16,678 nucleotides of DNA from Desulfoprunum sp. (GCA_030696435.1 JAUYSF010000148.1:1-16678); one strand, 5' to 3'. Shown: positions 7,809-16,302, numbered from the stretch's first letter. Notes: a model not told the origin generated them from the letters alone. Program-made: numbers and translations.

Positions 7809-7973
7809 TTCAGGATTTTTTCCCCGTATCCACTCCTGGTCTCCGCCTGGTATAACGGCAGAATCCGGACCGAAGAAACTGAGATCGCCCTCGAAACCCT
7901 ATCCCATCAGGTCATAGAAGGGTTGCAACCACCGACTGAACACATTTCGTCTGAAGGAAAATGCCATGAATAA
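7809..7973 (+). pseudogene. Decayed 3' end of a second tetR gene
   Basis: The frame through 7827-7973 reads LLVSAWYNGRIRTEETEIA, then LETLSHQVIEGLQPP. Against the tail of the intact TetR (LLVSAWYTGRIPTEEAEIA, LETLFRQAMEGLGPL) I count 27 identities in 38 aligned residues starting at a shared Tyr, with no gap. The match fades upstream of about 7815, and an in-frame stop lies at 7806-7808. No start codon or HTH is present, so this is a ghost and not a gene. Its stop TAA (7971-7973) overlaps the start of the downstream adaptor (ATG at 7966), as expected if a former tetR2 was translationally coupled to it. It may come from deletion of an original second repressor or from partial duplication of the first. 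Confidence 0.8.
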
Positions 7974-9117
7974 CCAGACCTCCGCCCCGCAGAGCACCAG
8001 GGCAAAAATTGTCTTCTTCATCTGGAACAACCTGCCGAGAATTCTTCTGCTCGCCATGATTGTCCTCGTTTTCATCCTTACGGGGGTGATCAAGAAGGAA
8101 AGCGCCTCGATCGCCGCCGGTAAGGCGGCCGGCCTTAAACAGGAACGCCCACCGATAAATGCCGTGACTCTCACTCTCCAGCCCGCCGCCATCCATGACC
8201 GGATCAATCTACCCGGCAGTATCGAGGCCTGGACCACCCTGTCACTGCTTTCAAAATTAAACGGGACAGTCGAGGAAATCCTGGTCAGAGAAGGCCAGAA
8301 GGTCAAAAAAGGCGATGTCCTCGCCCGTATAGACTCGGAGGACTACCGTATCGCCATGGAACGGGCCAAGGCCGCCTATGATCTGGCGAAGGACGAATAC
8401 GCCCGCGACAAGGCCATCTACGCCAAGGGTGTTATTCCGACTGCCGAGCTCGACACCAATAAGACCGGGATGCAGACGGCCAAGGCCGACTACGAGAACG
8501 CCGAACTCCAGTACTCCCGCTGCACAGTAACCGCCCCGATGAACGGCATCGTCAGAAAGCTTGATGCCAAGGTGGGTCTGCAACTCGCGGTCGGTGATCC
8601 ACTGGCCGAGATCCTCGAGATCGACCGGCTCAAGGCTGTCGTCGGCATCCCCGAGTCTGATGTCACAGCGGTACGCGGACTCGACACGGTCGACATCAGC
8701 CTCCAGGCCCTCAAAGATCGGCGCATCACCGGCAAGGTGCACTTTCTCTCCTCCTCACCCGAGACTGTTGCCCGCATCTTCCGGCTGGAACTGGCCATTG
8801 ACAATGCCGATGGTGATATTCTGCCCGGCATGTTCATCAGGGCCGACGTCGTCAAGAAGACCGTGGCGAATGCCGTTGTTATCCCCTTTTACAGCGTCAT
8901 CTCACGAAACAACGAACAGTACGTTTATATTGAAAAAGACAGCGTCGTGCAGAAGAAAATCGTCAAACTCGGCATCATGGAAGGTTGGCTGGTCCAGGTC
9001 ACCGACGGTCTTGCGGCCGGCGACAAACTGCTGGTCGAGGGACACCGGGATGTTGAGGACAAGCAGAAGATCAAGGTGGTCAAGGCCATCACCGATCCGA
9101 AGGAACTGACACTATGA
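7966..9117 (+). CDS. RND efflux periplasmic adaptor (HlyD/MFP family), pump 2
   Basis: This 383-residue adaptor starts at an ATG with AAGGAA six bases upstream. A single membrane anchor lies at about residues 25-42 (RILLLAMIVLVFILTGV). It is followed by a lipoyl half (LNGTVEEILVREGQKVKKGD), a helical hairpin (AYDLAKDEYARDKAIYAKG), a second lipoyl half (VTAPMNGIVRKLDAKVGLQL), a beta-barrel, and a membrane-proximal domain. It belongs to the same broad family as the pump-1 adaptor, but the two share little obvious sequence beyond the domain plan, so they are not recent duplicates. Its start overlaps the tail of the tetR ghost, and its end overlaps the permease start by ATGA. It should couple the pump at 9114 to the channel at 12442. 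Confidence 0.92.
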   Translation: MNNQTSAPQSTRAKIVFFIWNNLPRILLLAMIVLVFILTGVIKKESASIAAGKAAGLKQERPPINAVTLTLQPAAIHDRINLPGSIEAWTTLSLLSKLNGTVEEILVREGQKVKKGDVLARIDSEDYRIAMERAKAAYDLAKDEYARDKAIYAKGVIPTAELDTNKTGMQTAKADYENAELQYSRCTVTAPMNGIVRKLDAKVGLQLAVGDPLAEILEIDRLKAVVGIPESDVTAVRGLDTVDISLQALKDRRITGKVHFLSSSPETVARIFRLELAIDNADGDILPGMFIRADVVKKTVANAVVIPFYSVISRNNEQYVYIEKDSVVQKKIVKLGIMEGWLVQVTDGLAAGDKLLVEGHRDVEDKQKIKVVKAITDPKELTL

Positions 9118-12100
9118 TTATCTCCGATACCGCCGTCAAAAACAGCACAACCGTCTTTGTCCTGTCGGTCCTGCTGATCATCTTTGGGGTTTACTGTTAT
9201 CAGGCCCTACCCCGAGAGAGCGAACCGGACATCACCATCCCCAACGTCTTCATCTCGACGGAATATAAAGGGGTCTCGCCCACCGACATGGAAACGGCGG
9301 TGACCATTGAGATCGAGAAGAAACTCAAAGGTCTCGAAGGTCTAAAAAAGATCGCGTCGGTGAGCTCCGAAGGCATGTCGATGATCAACGTCGAGTTCGT
9401 CACCGGCACCGATATCGACAAGGCCCTGCAGGACGTCAAAGACAAGGTGGATGAGGCCAAGAAAGATCTGCCCAACGATCTGGAAGAAGACCCCTCGGTC
9501 TTCGAGGTGAATCTGTCCCAGATGCCGATCATCGTCTTCTCCCTCTCCGGCACCTGCGGTCTGCCCTGTCTCAAGGATATCGCCGACGACCTGCAGGATG
9601 ATATCGAGGCCCTCACCGGGGTCATGGAGGTCGAGGTCAACGGCGGCCTTGAGCGGGAGATCCGGGTTGAGGTTGTGCCGGAAAAACTGGCCTACTACGG
9701 CCTGACCATCAACAGTCTGCAGAACGCCGTGCAGAGCGAAAACCAGAATACCTCGGGCGGTTCCATCCAACTCGGCAACGGCCGCTACCAACTCCGGGTG
9801 CCGGGCGAATTCAAGACCCCGGAGGAGATCTACGGCCTGGTTATCGGCACCCACAAGGGCGAACCAGTCTACCTGAAGGATGTGGCCCAGGTGATCGACG
9901 GCTTCAAGGAGGAGACCAGCATCTCCCGGCTTAATGGCCGTGATGCCGTCAACCTGGCGATCAAAAAGCGTTCCGGCGAGAACATCATCGCCATCAGCAA
10001 AGAAGTAGACAAGATTATCGCCAAAGAACGACTCGCCTGGCCGCAAGGCACCGAGATCACCAAAGTCCTCGATAAATCCCGCGATATCGAGGTGATGATC
10101 GCCGATCTCGAGAACAATATTCTCTCCGGTCTGGTCCTGGTCCTGCTCGTCATCTTCCTGTCGATGGGCATGCGCAACGCCATCCTGGTGAGTCTTGCCA
10201 TCCCCTTTTCGATGTTCATCGCCTTTATGGTCCTCTACGCCATGGGCATCACCCTGAATATGGTCGTGCTCTTCAGCCTGACCCTGGCGCTCGGTATGCT
10301 GGTCGACAACGCCATCGTCATCATCGAGAACACCTACAGATTCATGCAGCAGGGGGCAAGCCGTATCGATGCCGCCATGCGGGCTACCTCGGAGGTGGCC
10401 TGGCCGGTCATCGGTTCGACCGTCACCACTCTTGTGGCCTTCGCCCCAATGCTCTACTGGCCCGGCATCATGGGTGAGTTCATGCGCTTTCTGCCGATCA
10501 CCCTGATCGTCACCCTCACCGCCAGCCTCTTTGTCGCACTCGTCATCAACCCGGCCATGGCCTCAATCTTCATGAAGATAAAAGGTCGTCCGGAGCATGC
10601 CAACATGACCATTGAAGAGATGTCGGCGGCGGTCGACAAACCGGCGGCGATCACGGGCTTCTGGACAAAACTCTACAGCCGCTCCCTGGCTGCAGCCCTG
10701 GAGAGGCCCTGGTCCGTCCTCGGCCTCAGCCTCTGCGGCATGATCCTGATGTTTCAGGTCTGGCTGCTGGTGATCGGTCTCGAAAAACCGGTGGAATTCT
10801 TCCCTGAAATCGATCCCAAGGGTTTTTATGTCAACATCGAAACCCCGGAAGGGGCTGATCTTAACTATATCGACCGGATCATCGCCCGGGTGGAACTGGC
10901 CATCGCCGGCGTCGGCGCGACTGGTGGAAAACAGCCGGAGAAGACACTCACCCCACTTGCATCGCTGGCCCCCAAAGAATATATCAAGCCGGATGGCGAA
11001 AAATATTTCGGGCCGAGCGATCTGAAAAACGTCAAGGACGTGTATATCCAGGGTGTGGCGAATGCCGGCGGCGGTTCATCCTTTAGCTCCAATTCGCCGA
11101 ATCATGTCGGCATCCGCTTTCTCGAACTCGAAGAAAGGGCAGAATCTTCTAACACGACAGTTAACACCATCCGCGAGCGGGTCAAAGATATCCCCGGCGG
11201 CAAGATCACCATCGCCAAGGAAGAAGAAGGCCCGCCGACCGGCGCCCCGATCAATCTTGAAATCTCCGGCCCCAACTTCGAGGTCCTCGGCAAGATTGCC
11301 AAACAGGTAAAGGACGTCCTGAACCAGATCCCTTATGTCGAGGATGTGCGCGACGATTTCGTCGAGGGCATTCCCTCTGTACAGGTGAACGTCGACCGAC
11401 AGAAGGCCGCCCTGTTCGGCCTCACTACCGACATGATCGGTTTTGCCCTGAAAAGTGCCTATAACGGTCTGAACGTCTCGTCTTTCCGGCAGGGCAACGA
11501 TGACTTCGATATCACCCTTCAGCTTAAAGAATCAGACAGGAGAGTCGTCGATATCCTGCATGAGCTGATGCTGCCGACCCCCTCCGGCGAGACGGTACCA
11601 CTCTCGACCGTAGCCAATGTCACCTTCGCCGGTTCCATCGGCGATATCAACCGGATCAACAACGAGCGGGTGGTAACGGTCAAGGCCAATATTGAAGAGA
11701 CCAAGACCACCGGTCCCGTGGTCAGGCAAGAGGCGGCAAAATTCATGGAGAAAGTGTCTCTACCGGCAGGCTACACCATGAAGTTCACCGGCGAACAGGA
11801 TGAACAAAAGGAATCCGAGGATTTTCTCACCAAGGCCTTCCTCGTCGCCCTGCTCCTCATTTTCCTGGTCCTGGTGGCGATGTTCAACTCAGTGAGCACG
11901 CCCTTTATCATCATGACCTCGGTGATCCTCTCGCTGGGTGGAGCCTTCCTCGGCATGGCCCTATTCCGCTCTCCGTTTGGCATCATCATGACCGGGGTCG
12001 GGGTGATTTCGCTGGCCGGGGTGGTGGTGAATAATGCCATCGTCCTGCTCGATTATACCAATAAACTGCGGGAGCGCGGTCATGAACTCAAAGATGCCGT

Positions 12101-12449
12101 AGTCTCGGCCGGTGCCACCCGCCTGCGGCCGGTGCTGCTCACTGCAATCACCACGATCCTCGGACTCATCCCGATGGTCACCGGCATCTCCTATGATTTT
12201 CACACCTGGTCGATGGCCTGGGTCAGCGAATCGAGCCAGTGGTGGAAATCGATGGCCAATGTGGTCATCTTCGGCCTGTTCGTCGCCACCTTCCTGACCT
12301 TGATCGTGGTGCCGACACTCTATTTTCTAGTGGCCCGGTTTGGCGAAACCCGACAGCATACCGTCCAGCGCATCAAGACCCTGTACTGGCGGCCTTATGC
12401 CCTGCTGGCCGGAGAGCCCCGACCCAAAGAGGACAAAAATAATGCGTAG
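9114..12449 (+). CDS. RND efflux permease, pump 2 (Asp-Asn relay subclass)
   Basis: At 1111 residues this is about 70 longer than pump 1, the difference mostly due to a Gly/Ser-rich insertion around 600-665 in the second periplasmic loop and a loop near 1025-1045 (DFHTWSMAWVSESSQWW). It has the standard TM1, TM2-6 and TM8-12 blocks. The TM4 motif reads LALGMLVDNAIVIIEN: D398 is kept but the second Asp is N399. TM10 reads AGVVVNNAIVLLDY, with N973-N974 where AcrB has the relay Lys. This VDN/VNN pattern marks a known RND subclass distinct from AcrB. A CGLPC pair (C148, C152) sits in the first periplasmic loop. AAGGAA lies eight bases before the ATG. Substrate unknown. Confidence 0.95.
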   Translation: MIISDTAVKNSTTVFVLSVLLIIFGVYCYQALPRESEPDITIPNVFISTEYKGVSPTDMETAVTIEIEKKLKGLEGLKKIASVSSEGMSMINVEFVTGTDIDKALQDVKDKVDEAKKDLPNDLEEDPSVFEVNLSQMPIIVFSLSGTCGLPCLKDIADDLQDDIEALTGVMEVEVNGGLEREIRVEVVPEKLAYYGLTINSLQNAVQSENQNTSGGSIQLGNGRYQLRVPGEFKTPEEIYGLVIGTHKGEPVYLKDVAQVIDGFKEETSISRLNGRDAVNLAIKKRSGENIIAISKEVDKIIAKERLAWPQGTEITKVLDKSRDIEVMIADLENNILSGLVLVLLVIFLSMGMRNAILVSLAIPFSMFIAFMVLYAMGITLNMVVLFSLTLALGMLVDNAIVIIENTYRFMQQGASRIDAAMRATSEVAWPVIGSTVTTLVAFAPMLYWPGIMGEFMRFLPITLIVTLTASLFVALVINPAMASIFMKIKGRPEHANMTIEEMSAAVDKPAAITGFWTKLYSRSLAAALERPWSVLGLSLCGMILMFQVWLLVIGLEKPVEFFPEIDPKGFYVNIETPEGADLNYIDRIIARVELAIAGVGATGGKQPEKTLTPLASLAPKEYIKPDGEKYFGPSDLKNVKDVYIQGVANAGGGSSFSSNSPNHVGIRFLELEERAESSNTTVNTIRERVKDIPGGKITIAKEEEGPPTGAPINLEISGPNFEVLGKIAKQVKDVLNQIPYVEDVRDDFVEGIPSVQVNVDRQKAALFGLTTDMIGFALKSAYNGLNVSSFRQGNDDFDITLQLKESDRRVVDILHELMLPTPSGETVPLSTVANVTFAGSIGDINRINNERVVTVKANIEETKTTGPVVRQEAAKFMEKVSLPAGYTMKFTGEQDEQKESEDFLTKAFLVALLLIFLVLVAMFNSVSTPFIIMTSVILSLGGAFLGMALFRSPFGIIMTGVGVISLAGVVVNNAIVLLDYTNKLRERGHELKDAVVSAGATRLRPVLLTAITTILGLIPMVTGISYDFHTWSMAWVSESSQWWKSMANVVIFGLFVATFLTLIVVPTLYFLVARFGETRQHTVQRIKTLYWRPYALLAGEPRPKEDKNNA

Positions 12450-13902
12450 ACTCATCTATATCATCATCAGCCTGATCCTGATCCCGTCTCTACCGGCCAT
12501 AAGCCGGGCGGCGGAGGCGACAGAAGGTGTCAAGATCAGCCTGGCCGAGGCAGTCAAATTGGCCCTGAACAATAATCTCGGACTGCAACTGCAGAAAGAC
12601 GATGTCAATGCGGCCCAAGGGGCACGAGAGGCCGCCGAGGGAGAATTTGATGTACTTGCGACCGGCCAAGGCGGGGCAGAGGGCAAAGAACTCACCCCAC
12701 TTATCCCGGAAGGCGCAACAGAAGAGCGGAGCGCCCAGTGGTCGGCAGGTCTGCAGAAAAAGTTCAGCACCGGCACCGAAGTCAGTCTCAACTGGCAGAA
12801 CAGCCGATTTTCCAACACACCTTCAGCGTATCTCATTGATCCGGCCTACAACTCCGCCCTGACCCTCGGGCTACGCCAGCCCCTCCTCCAGGGTTTCGGT
12901 ATCGCCAGACAGACCGCCTCCATCCGGGCCTCTGAAAAGAACCTGGCGGCGGCCACCTTTATGGTCGGAGCCGAGGCCGCCAATCTGGCTGCCAAGGTGA
13001 AAGGGGCCTACTGGAACCTGGTCTACGCCTGGCAGGACAAGTCCGTCAAGGTACTGTCTCTGACCCTGGCTCAGAAACTCCTGGCAGAGACCGATGCCAA
13101 GATCAAGGCCGGCAAACTGGCCGAGGTCGATATCTATCAACCCCAATCCGAGATCGCCCGGCGCGAGGAAGGCCTTATCTCGGCTGACCGGGCTATAGGT
13201 CTCTATGAGGATGAGCTGAAACTGCTGATGAACAGCAAAGACTGGCTTGCACCCTTTTTGCCGACGGACCTGCCCGCCACCAAACCGATCACTCCCGATC
13301 TGACGAGCATCCTGGAAAATGCCCTAAAGAATAGACCGGACATCAAGGCCGCCGATCTCTCCATCGACGCAGCCACGATCGGTGAGGAAACAGCCCGGGA
13401 CAATACCCGCCCCTCCCTTGCCCTGGTCGGTCTGGTGGGACAGGGCGGAACTGACGATGCCTATGGCGACAGCCTTGACGATGCGGTAGATAACGGCGAG
13501 ACCCAGTGGCAGGCAGGCCTGGCCTTTTCGATGCCCCTGCAGAACAACGCCGCCAAGGGCCTCTATCGCCAGGCCAGTGCCGCCCACAGCAAGGCCAGGA
13601 ACAGTGCCCAACTCCTGCGCCTAGAGGTGCAACAGGGCGTCAGGACGACGGTACGGGACGTGCAACTGGCCATCAAGGGTATGGAGGCCACGAAAAAGAC
13701 CAGCCTCGCCAGCCACAAGCGGCTTGAGGCCGAACAGGCCAAGTTCGAGGCCGGTCGGGCCACCACCCTCGATGTCCTGGCTGCCCAAGAGGCCTATTCT
13801 CAGGCCCTCAGCCAAGAAAAACTCACCGAGGTCGCCTACGCCCAGGCCCTTGCCGAGCTCGACCGTATCCAAGGTCTTGTCACTCCCCTCACCACTTTTT
13901 GA
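12442..13902 (+). CDS. TolC-family outer-membrane channel, pump 2
   Basis: The start is the ATG at 12442, overlapping the permease end by eight bases, with AAAGAGGA about eight bases upstream. A longer in-frame reading from 12340 would only extend into the permease gene. The 486-residue product begins with a Sec signal peptide (MRRLIYIIISLILIPSLP, likely cleaved after the Ala-Ala near residue 24) and has no lipobox, unlike the pump-1 channel. It then shows the TolC repeat start ISLAEAVKLALNNNLGLQLQ, RQPLLQGFG, a mid-protein RPDIKAADLSIDAA repeat, and a C-terminal FEAGRATTLDVLAAQEAYSQAL, all typical of TolC helical barrels. It should be the outer-membrane duct of pump 2. A hairpin follows the stop. 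Confidence 0.92.
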   Translation: MRRLIYIIISLILIPSLPAISRAAEATEGVKISLAEAVKLALNNNLGLQLQKDDVNAAQGAREAAEGEFDVLATGQGGAEGKELTPLIPEGATEERSAQWSAGLQKKFSTGTEVSLNWQNSRFSNTPSAYLIDPAYNSALTLGLRQPLLQGFGIARQTASIRASEKNLAAATFMVGAEAANLAAKVKGAYWNLVYAWQDKSVKVLSLTLAQKLLAETDAKIKAGKLAEVDIYQPQSEIARREEGLISADRAIGLYEDELKLLMNSKDWLAPFLPTDLPATKPITPDLTSILENALKNRPDIKAADLSIDAATIGEETARDNTRPSLALVGLVGQGGTDDAYGDSLDDAVDNGETQWQAGLAFSMPLQNNAAKGLYRQASAAHSKARNSAQLLRLEVQQGVRTTVRDVQLAIKGMEATKKTSLASHKRLEAEQAKFEAGRATTLDVLAAQEAYSQALSQEKLTEVAYAQALAELDRIQGLVTPLTTF

Positions 13903-13907
13903 TCCTT

Positions 13908-13937
13908 TCGGGCATGCCTTCCAACAGGCATGCCCGA
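13908..13937 (+). terminator. Hairpin after the pump-2 channel, possible terminator
   Basis: TCGGGCATGCC (13908-13918) and GGCATGCCCGA (13927-13937) form a perfect 11-bp stem with an 8-base loop, five bases after the TolC stop. The position suits transcription termination of the pump operon. The bases after the stem are not T-rich (TTCCCACC), so this is not a classic intrinsic terminator and may be weak or assisted. Confidence 0.45.
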
Positions 13938-13965
13938 TTCCCACCGAAAAAACTCATCCCCCTTT

Positions 13966-13993
13966 TTGACATTCCCACTCGTTTGCTGATAAG
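13966..13993 (+). promoter_or_regulatory. Candidate promoter of the HDOD-REC-GGDEF gene
   Basis: A perfect TTGACA (13966-13971) is followed after 16 bases by GATAAG (13988-13993, four of six consensus bases). Transcription would begin near 14000, about 70 bases before the ATG, so the structured leader at 14006 would be at the very 5' end of the message. Confidence 0.45.
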
Positions 13994-14005
13994 CTGACAG
14001 AGCAG

Positions 14006-14053
14006 CAAGCTGCGGCTGTTTCCGCGGCTTGAGTAGTCACCAGAGAATCCTCT
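14006..14053 (+). promoter_or_regulatory. Structured 5' leader with two hairpins
   Basis: CAAGCTGCGG (14006-14015) pairs with CCGCGGCTTG (14022-14031) as a 10-bp stem with one G-U pair and a six-base loop. A second small stem, AGAG-AATC-CTCT, lies at 14042-14053. The start codon follows at 14070 with no good ribosome-binding site, so these structures may affect message stability or translation. It does not match the c-di-GMP riboswitch consensus that I know. Confidence 0.35.
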
Positions 14054-14069
14054 TGATTGGCAACACGGC

Positions 14070-15956
14070 ATGAGTAAACGCAAAATCATCGATCAGCTCA
14101 GAGAATCAAAAAAACTGCCATCCCCTTCCAGGGTTGCGCTTGAGGTCATGCATCTCTGTCAAAGTGAAGATGCCTCTCTGGCTGATATTACCAAGATAAT
14201 CGAAACCGACCCGGCCCTGACGGCGGAACTGCTGAAGTACGCCAATTCAACCCTCATGGGTAGCCAGGCCCCCGTTCTGTCAATCCACCGGGCCGCCGTC
14301 CGGCTTGGTCTGAATAATGTGGTCAACCTGGCCCTCAGCTTTTCCCTGCTCTCCCAGAACCAAACCGGCAGATGTAAGACCTTTAATTATCCCCGCTTCT
14401 GGTCCCGTTCCCTGGCCCAGGCCGTGGCAGCCCGTTCCATCGCTGAGGTTCAGGGAAAATACGATCCGGACGAGCTGTTCGTCTGCGGCCTTCTCGCCCA
14501 TGTCGGCGAACTGGCCCTGGCAAGCGTTTATCCACTGGAATATGCCCGGATCTTCAACCAAGAACCCAGCCGGATGCAGCAGGTAGAGCGGGAGAACGAA
14601 ATATTCGGCTATGACCACAATGAGATAAGCGCAGAACTGCTGCTCGACTGGGGAATCCCTGAAGAATTCGCCCTGAGTGTGGGTTTGCACGAACGGTATG
14701 AGATGGATTCCATCGCCAACCGGCCGGTCGCAGAAATAGCGGGGCTCTTGCATCTCGCCCAGCAGATAGCCGAGATCTGCCTGCTCGAAATACCTCAAAC
14801 GGCGACCCTTTTCTCCGTGGAAAGTTTGGCCGCAAAATTTTCCATCTCCGCCGACAAGTTCAGCACCTTCTTTGACCGGGTCGTCTCGAAATGGCAGGAG
14901 TGCAGCCATATCTTCCAGATCCCCACTCAGCAATGCCCGCTCTACCACCAGATCAGGGATTTCGGTGAAACCTATCTGTCAGAAGATACCAGCAGGGTCC
15001 CGGACAGGGATCTGAAGATCCTGGCAGTGGACGATGATCCGTTGATGCTTTTGAACCTGCAAAAAATACTGGCAGCCCAAGACAGGACCATCATTACCGC
15101 CGAAAATGGGGAAGAGGCACTGGAGAAGGCTCTTAAACACCAGCCGCAGATGATCATCACCGACTGGCGGATGCCCGGGATAAACGGCCTGAAACTCTGC
15201 AAGATCCTGCGCCGGACCAGCATCACCCAGCATGTCTATATCATCATGCTGACGGGCTGTGAGGCTGATGACGAGCTGGTACAGGCCTTCGACGCCGGGG
15301 CGGACGATTACGTGGTCAAACCCTTCACCCCCAAGGTGCTTGAGGCCAGGATCCGTAGTGGCGAACGGCTGATCCGTTACCAGAGGACCATCAACTTCGA
15401 CAGAGAATTAATTCAGCAGTATGTCTCGCGATTGGCAGCCGCCAACCGGCAGCTCCTGACCATGGCCATGACCGACGCCCTGACAAATCTGCCCAACCGC
15501 CGCAGTGCCATGGCCAGGATGAATGATGCCGTAGCCGAGGCCAAACGGTTCAACGAGAAACTCTCCTGCATCATGATTGATCTGGATCACTTCAAGGAGG
15601 TCAACGACAACTATGGTCATGACAGCGGCGACCAGGCCCTAAAAGAGCTGGCCGCCATCTTTATCAGCAAGGCCCGCAGTTATGACATGGTCAGCCGTAC
15701 CGGCGGCGAAGAATTCTTGGTCATCAGCAGCCGCAGCGACCTGACGGAGGCCGGCCAACTGGCCGAGCGCCTGCGCTCCGCCGTGCATGAGCATGACTTC
15801 ATCTTACAGGACGGCAGGAACATCAAACTCACCATCAGCCTCGGCGTGGCAACCTGGACCCCGGACTACCCGGATGGTGACGCCCTGATCAAGGCCGCAG
15901 ACCAAGCCCTCTACAAGGCCAAACTGAATGGCCGCAACCGGGTCGAGACGGCCTGA
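14070..15956 (+). CDS. HDOD-REC-GGDEF hybrid: response-regulator diguanylate cyclase
   Basis: This 628-residue, apparently cytoplasmic protein has three domains. Residues 1 to about 280 form an HDOD domain (LPSPSRVALEVMHL, LLAHVGELALASVYP), a signalling fold related to HD phosphohydrolases but without their catalytic residues. Residues about 315-430 are a receiver domain with the acidic pair D321-D322, phosphoacceptor D365 (ITDWRMPG), T395 and K417. Residues about 460-628 are a GGDEF domain with MTDALTNLPNRR and active-site GGEEF (545-549). The c-di-GMP product-inhibition site RxxD (R536-D539) stands five residues before it. All key residues are intact, so phosphorylation-controlled c-di-GMP synthesis is likely. 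No partner histidine kinase is in the window. The start lacks a strong ribosome-binding site. It is transcribed separately from the pumps, and no functional link to them is shown. Confidence 0.93.
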   Translation: MSKRKIIDQLRESKKLPSPSRVALEVMHLCQSEDASLADITKIIETDPALTAELLKYANSTLMGSQAPVLSIHRAAVRLGLNNVVNLALSFSLLSQNQTGRCKTFNYPRFWSRSLAQAVAARSIAEVQGKYDPDELFVCGLLAHVGELALASVYPLEYARIFNQEPSRMQQVERENEIFGYDHNEISAELLLDWGIPEEFALSVGLHERYEMDSIANRPVAEIAGLLHLAQQIAEICLLEIPQTATLFSVESLAAKFSISADKFSTFFDRVVSKWQECSHIFQIPTQQCPLYHQIRDFGETYLSEDTSRVPDRDLKILAVDDDPLMLLNLQKILAAQDRTIITAENGEEALEKALKHQPQMIITDWRMPGINGLKLCKILRRTSITQHVYIIMLTGCEADDELVQAFDAGADDYVVKPFTPKVLEARIRSGERLIRYQRTINFDRELIQQYVSRLAAANRQLLTMAMTDALTNLPNRRSAMARMNDAVAEAKRFNEKLSCIMIDLDHFKEVNDNYGHDSGDQALKELAAIFISKARSYDMVSRTGGEEFLVISSRSDLTEAGQLAERLRSAVHEHDFILQDGRNIKLTISLGVATWTPDYPDGDALIKAADQALYKAKLNGRNRVETA

Positions 15957-15993
15957 TTTTCAATGGATATGCCCCATCGTCTGGATTGACGTG

Positions 15994-16030
15994 TTGGCCA
16001 ATTTGTTTTATTGTACTATAAATTGTACAT
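15994..16030 (+). promoter_or_regulatory. yefM-yoeB promoter with TGTACA-type operator
   Basis: TTGGCC (15994-15999) and TATAAA (16017-16022), with a 17-base spacer, form the best promoter. Two TTGTAC repeats (16011-16016 and 16023-16028), the second completing the palindrome TGTACA, are spaced exactly 12 bases apart and cover the -10. The E. coli yefM-yoeB operator is described as paired palindromes with a TGTACA core; this closely resembles it and suggests the same autorepression by the antitoxin-toxin complex. Confidence 0.6.
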
Positions 16031-16050
16031 GTCCACTTAGGAGGATTTCC

Positions 16051-16302
16051 ATGAACGCTATCACATATACCTCGGCACGAAGCAACCTTGCACAAACAAT
16101 GGCAAAGGTTTGCGACGACCATGCTCCGATCATAATAACCCGCAAATCCGCCAAACCCGTTATTATGATGTCTCTTGATGATTATGAAGCACTCGAAGAG
16201 ACTGCCTACCTGCTGAGAAGTCCGCAAAATGCCCGCCAACTTCTTGAATCAATTATTGAACTTGAAGCAGGCAGAGGCACGGAAAGAGAGCTTATAGATT
16301 GA
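16051..16302 (+). CDS. yefM: YefM antitoxin (Phd/YefM family)
   Basis: This 83-residue protein matches E. coli YefM in length and along its whole sequence. Shared features are the N-terminal DNA-binding half (ITYTSARSNLAQTMAKV, DHAPIIITR, VIMMSLDDYEALEETAYLLR) and a C-terminal toxin-binding tail (SPQNARQLLESI, GTERELID). The ATG at 16051 has an ideal TAGGAGGA upstream at 16038-16045; an in-frame reading from 15928 is not needed. The antitoxin binds and neutralises YoeB and represses the operon. Its stop overlaps the toxin start, giving coupled translation. Confidence 0.96.
   Translation: MNAITYTSARSNLAQTMAKVCDDHAPIIITRKSAKPVIMMSLDDYEALEETAYLLRSPQNARQLLESIIELEAGRGTERELID

Noticed and set aside
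7809..7973. Functional small gene in the tetR remnant
   Set aside because: No usable start codon, an in-frame stop at 7806-7808, and only the C-terminal third of the ligand-binding domain remains.
14006..14053. c-di-GMP (GEMM) riboswitch ahead of the GGDEF gene
   Set aside because: The conserved GEMM core sequences as I know them are absent; only simple hairpins are seen.
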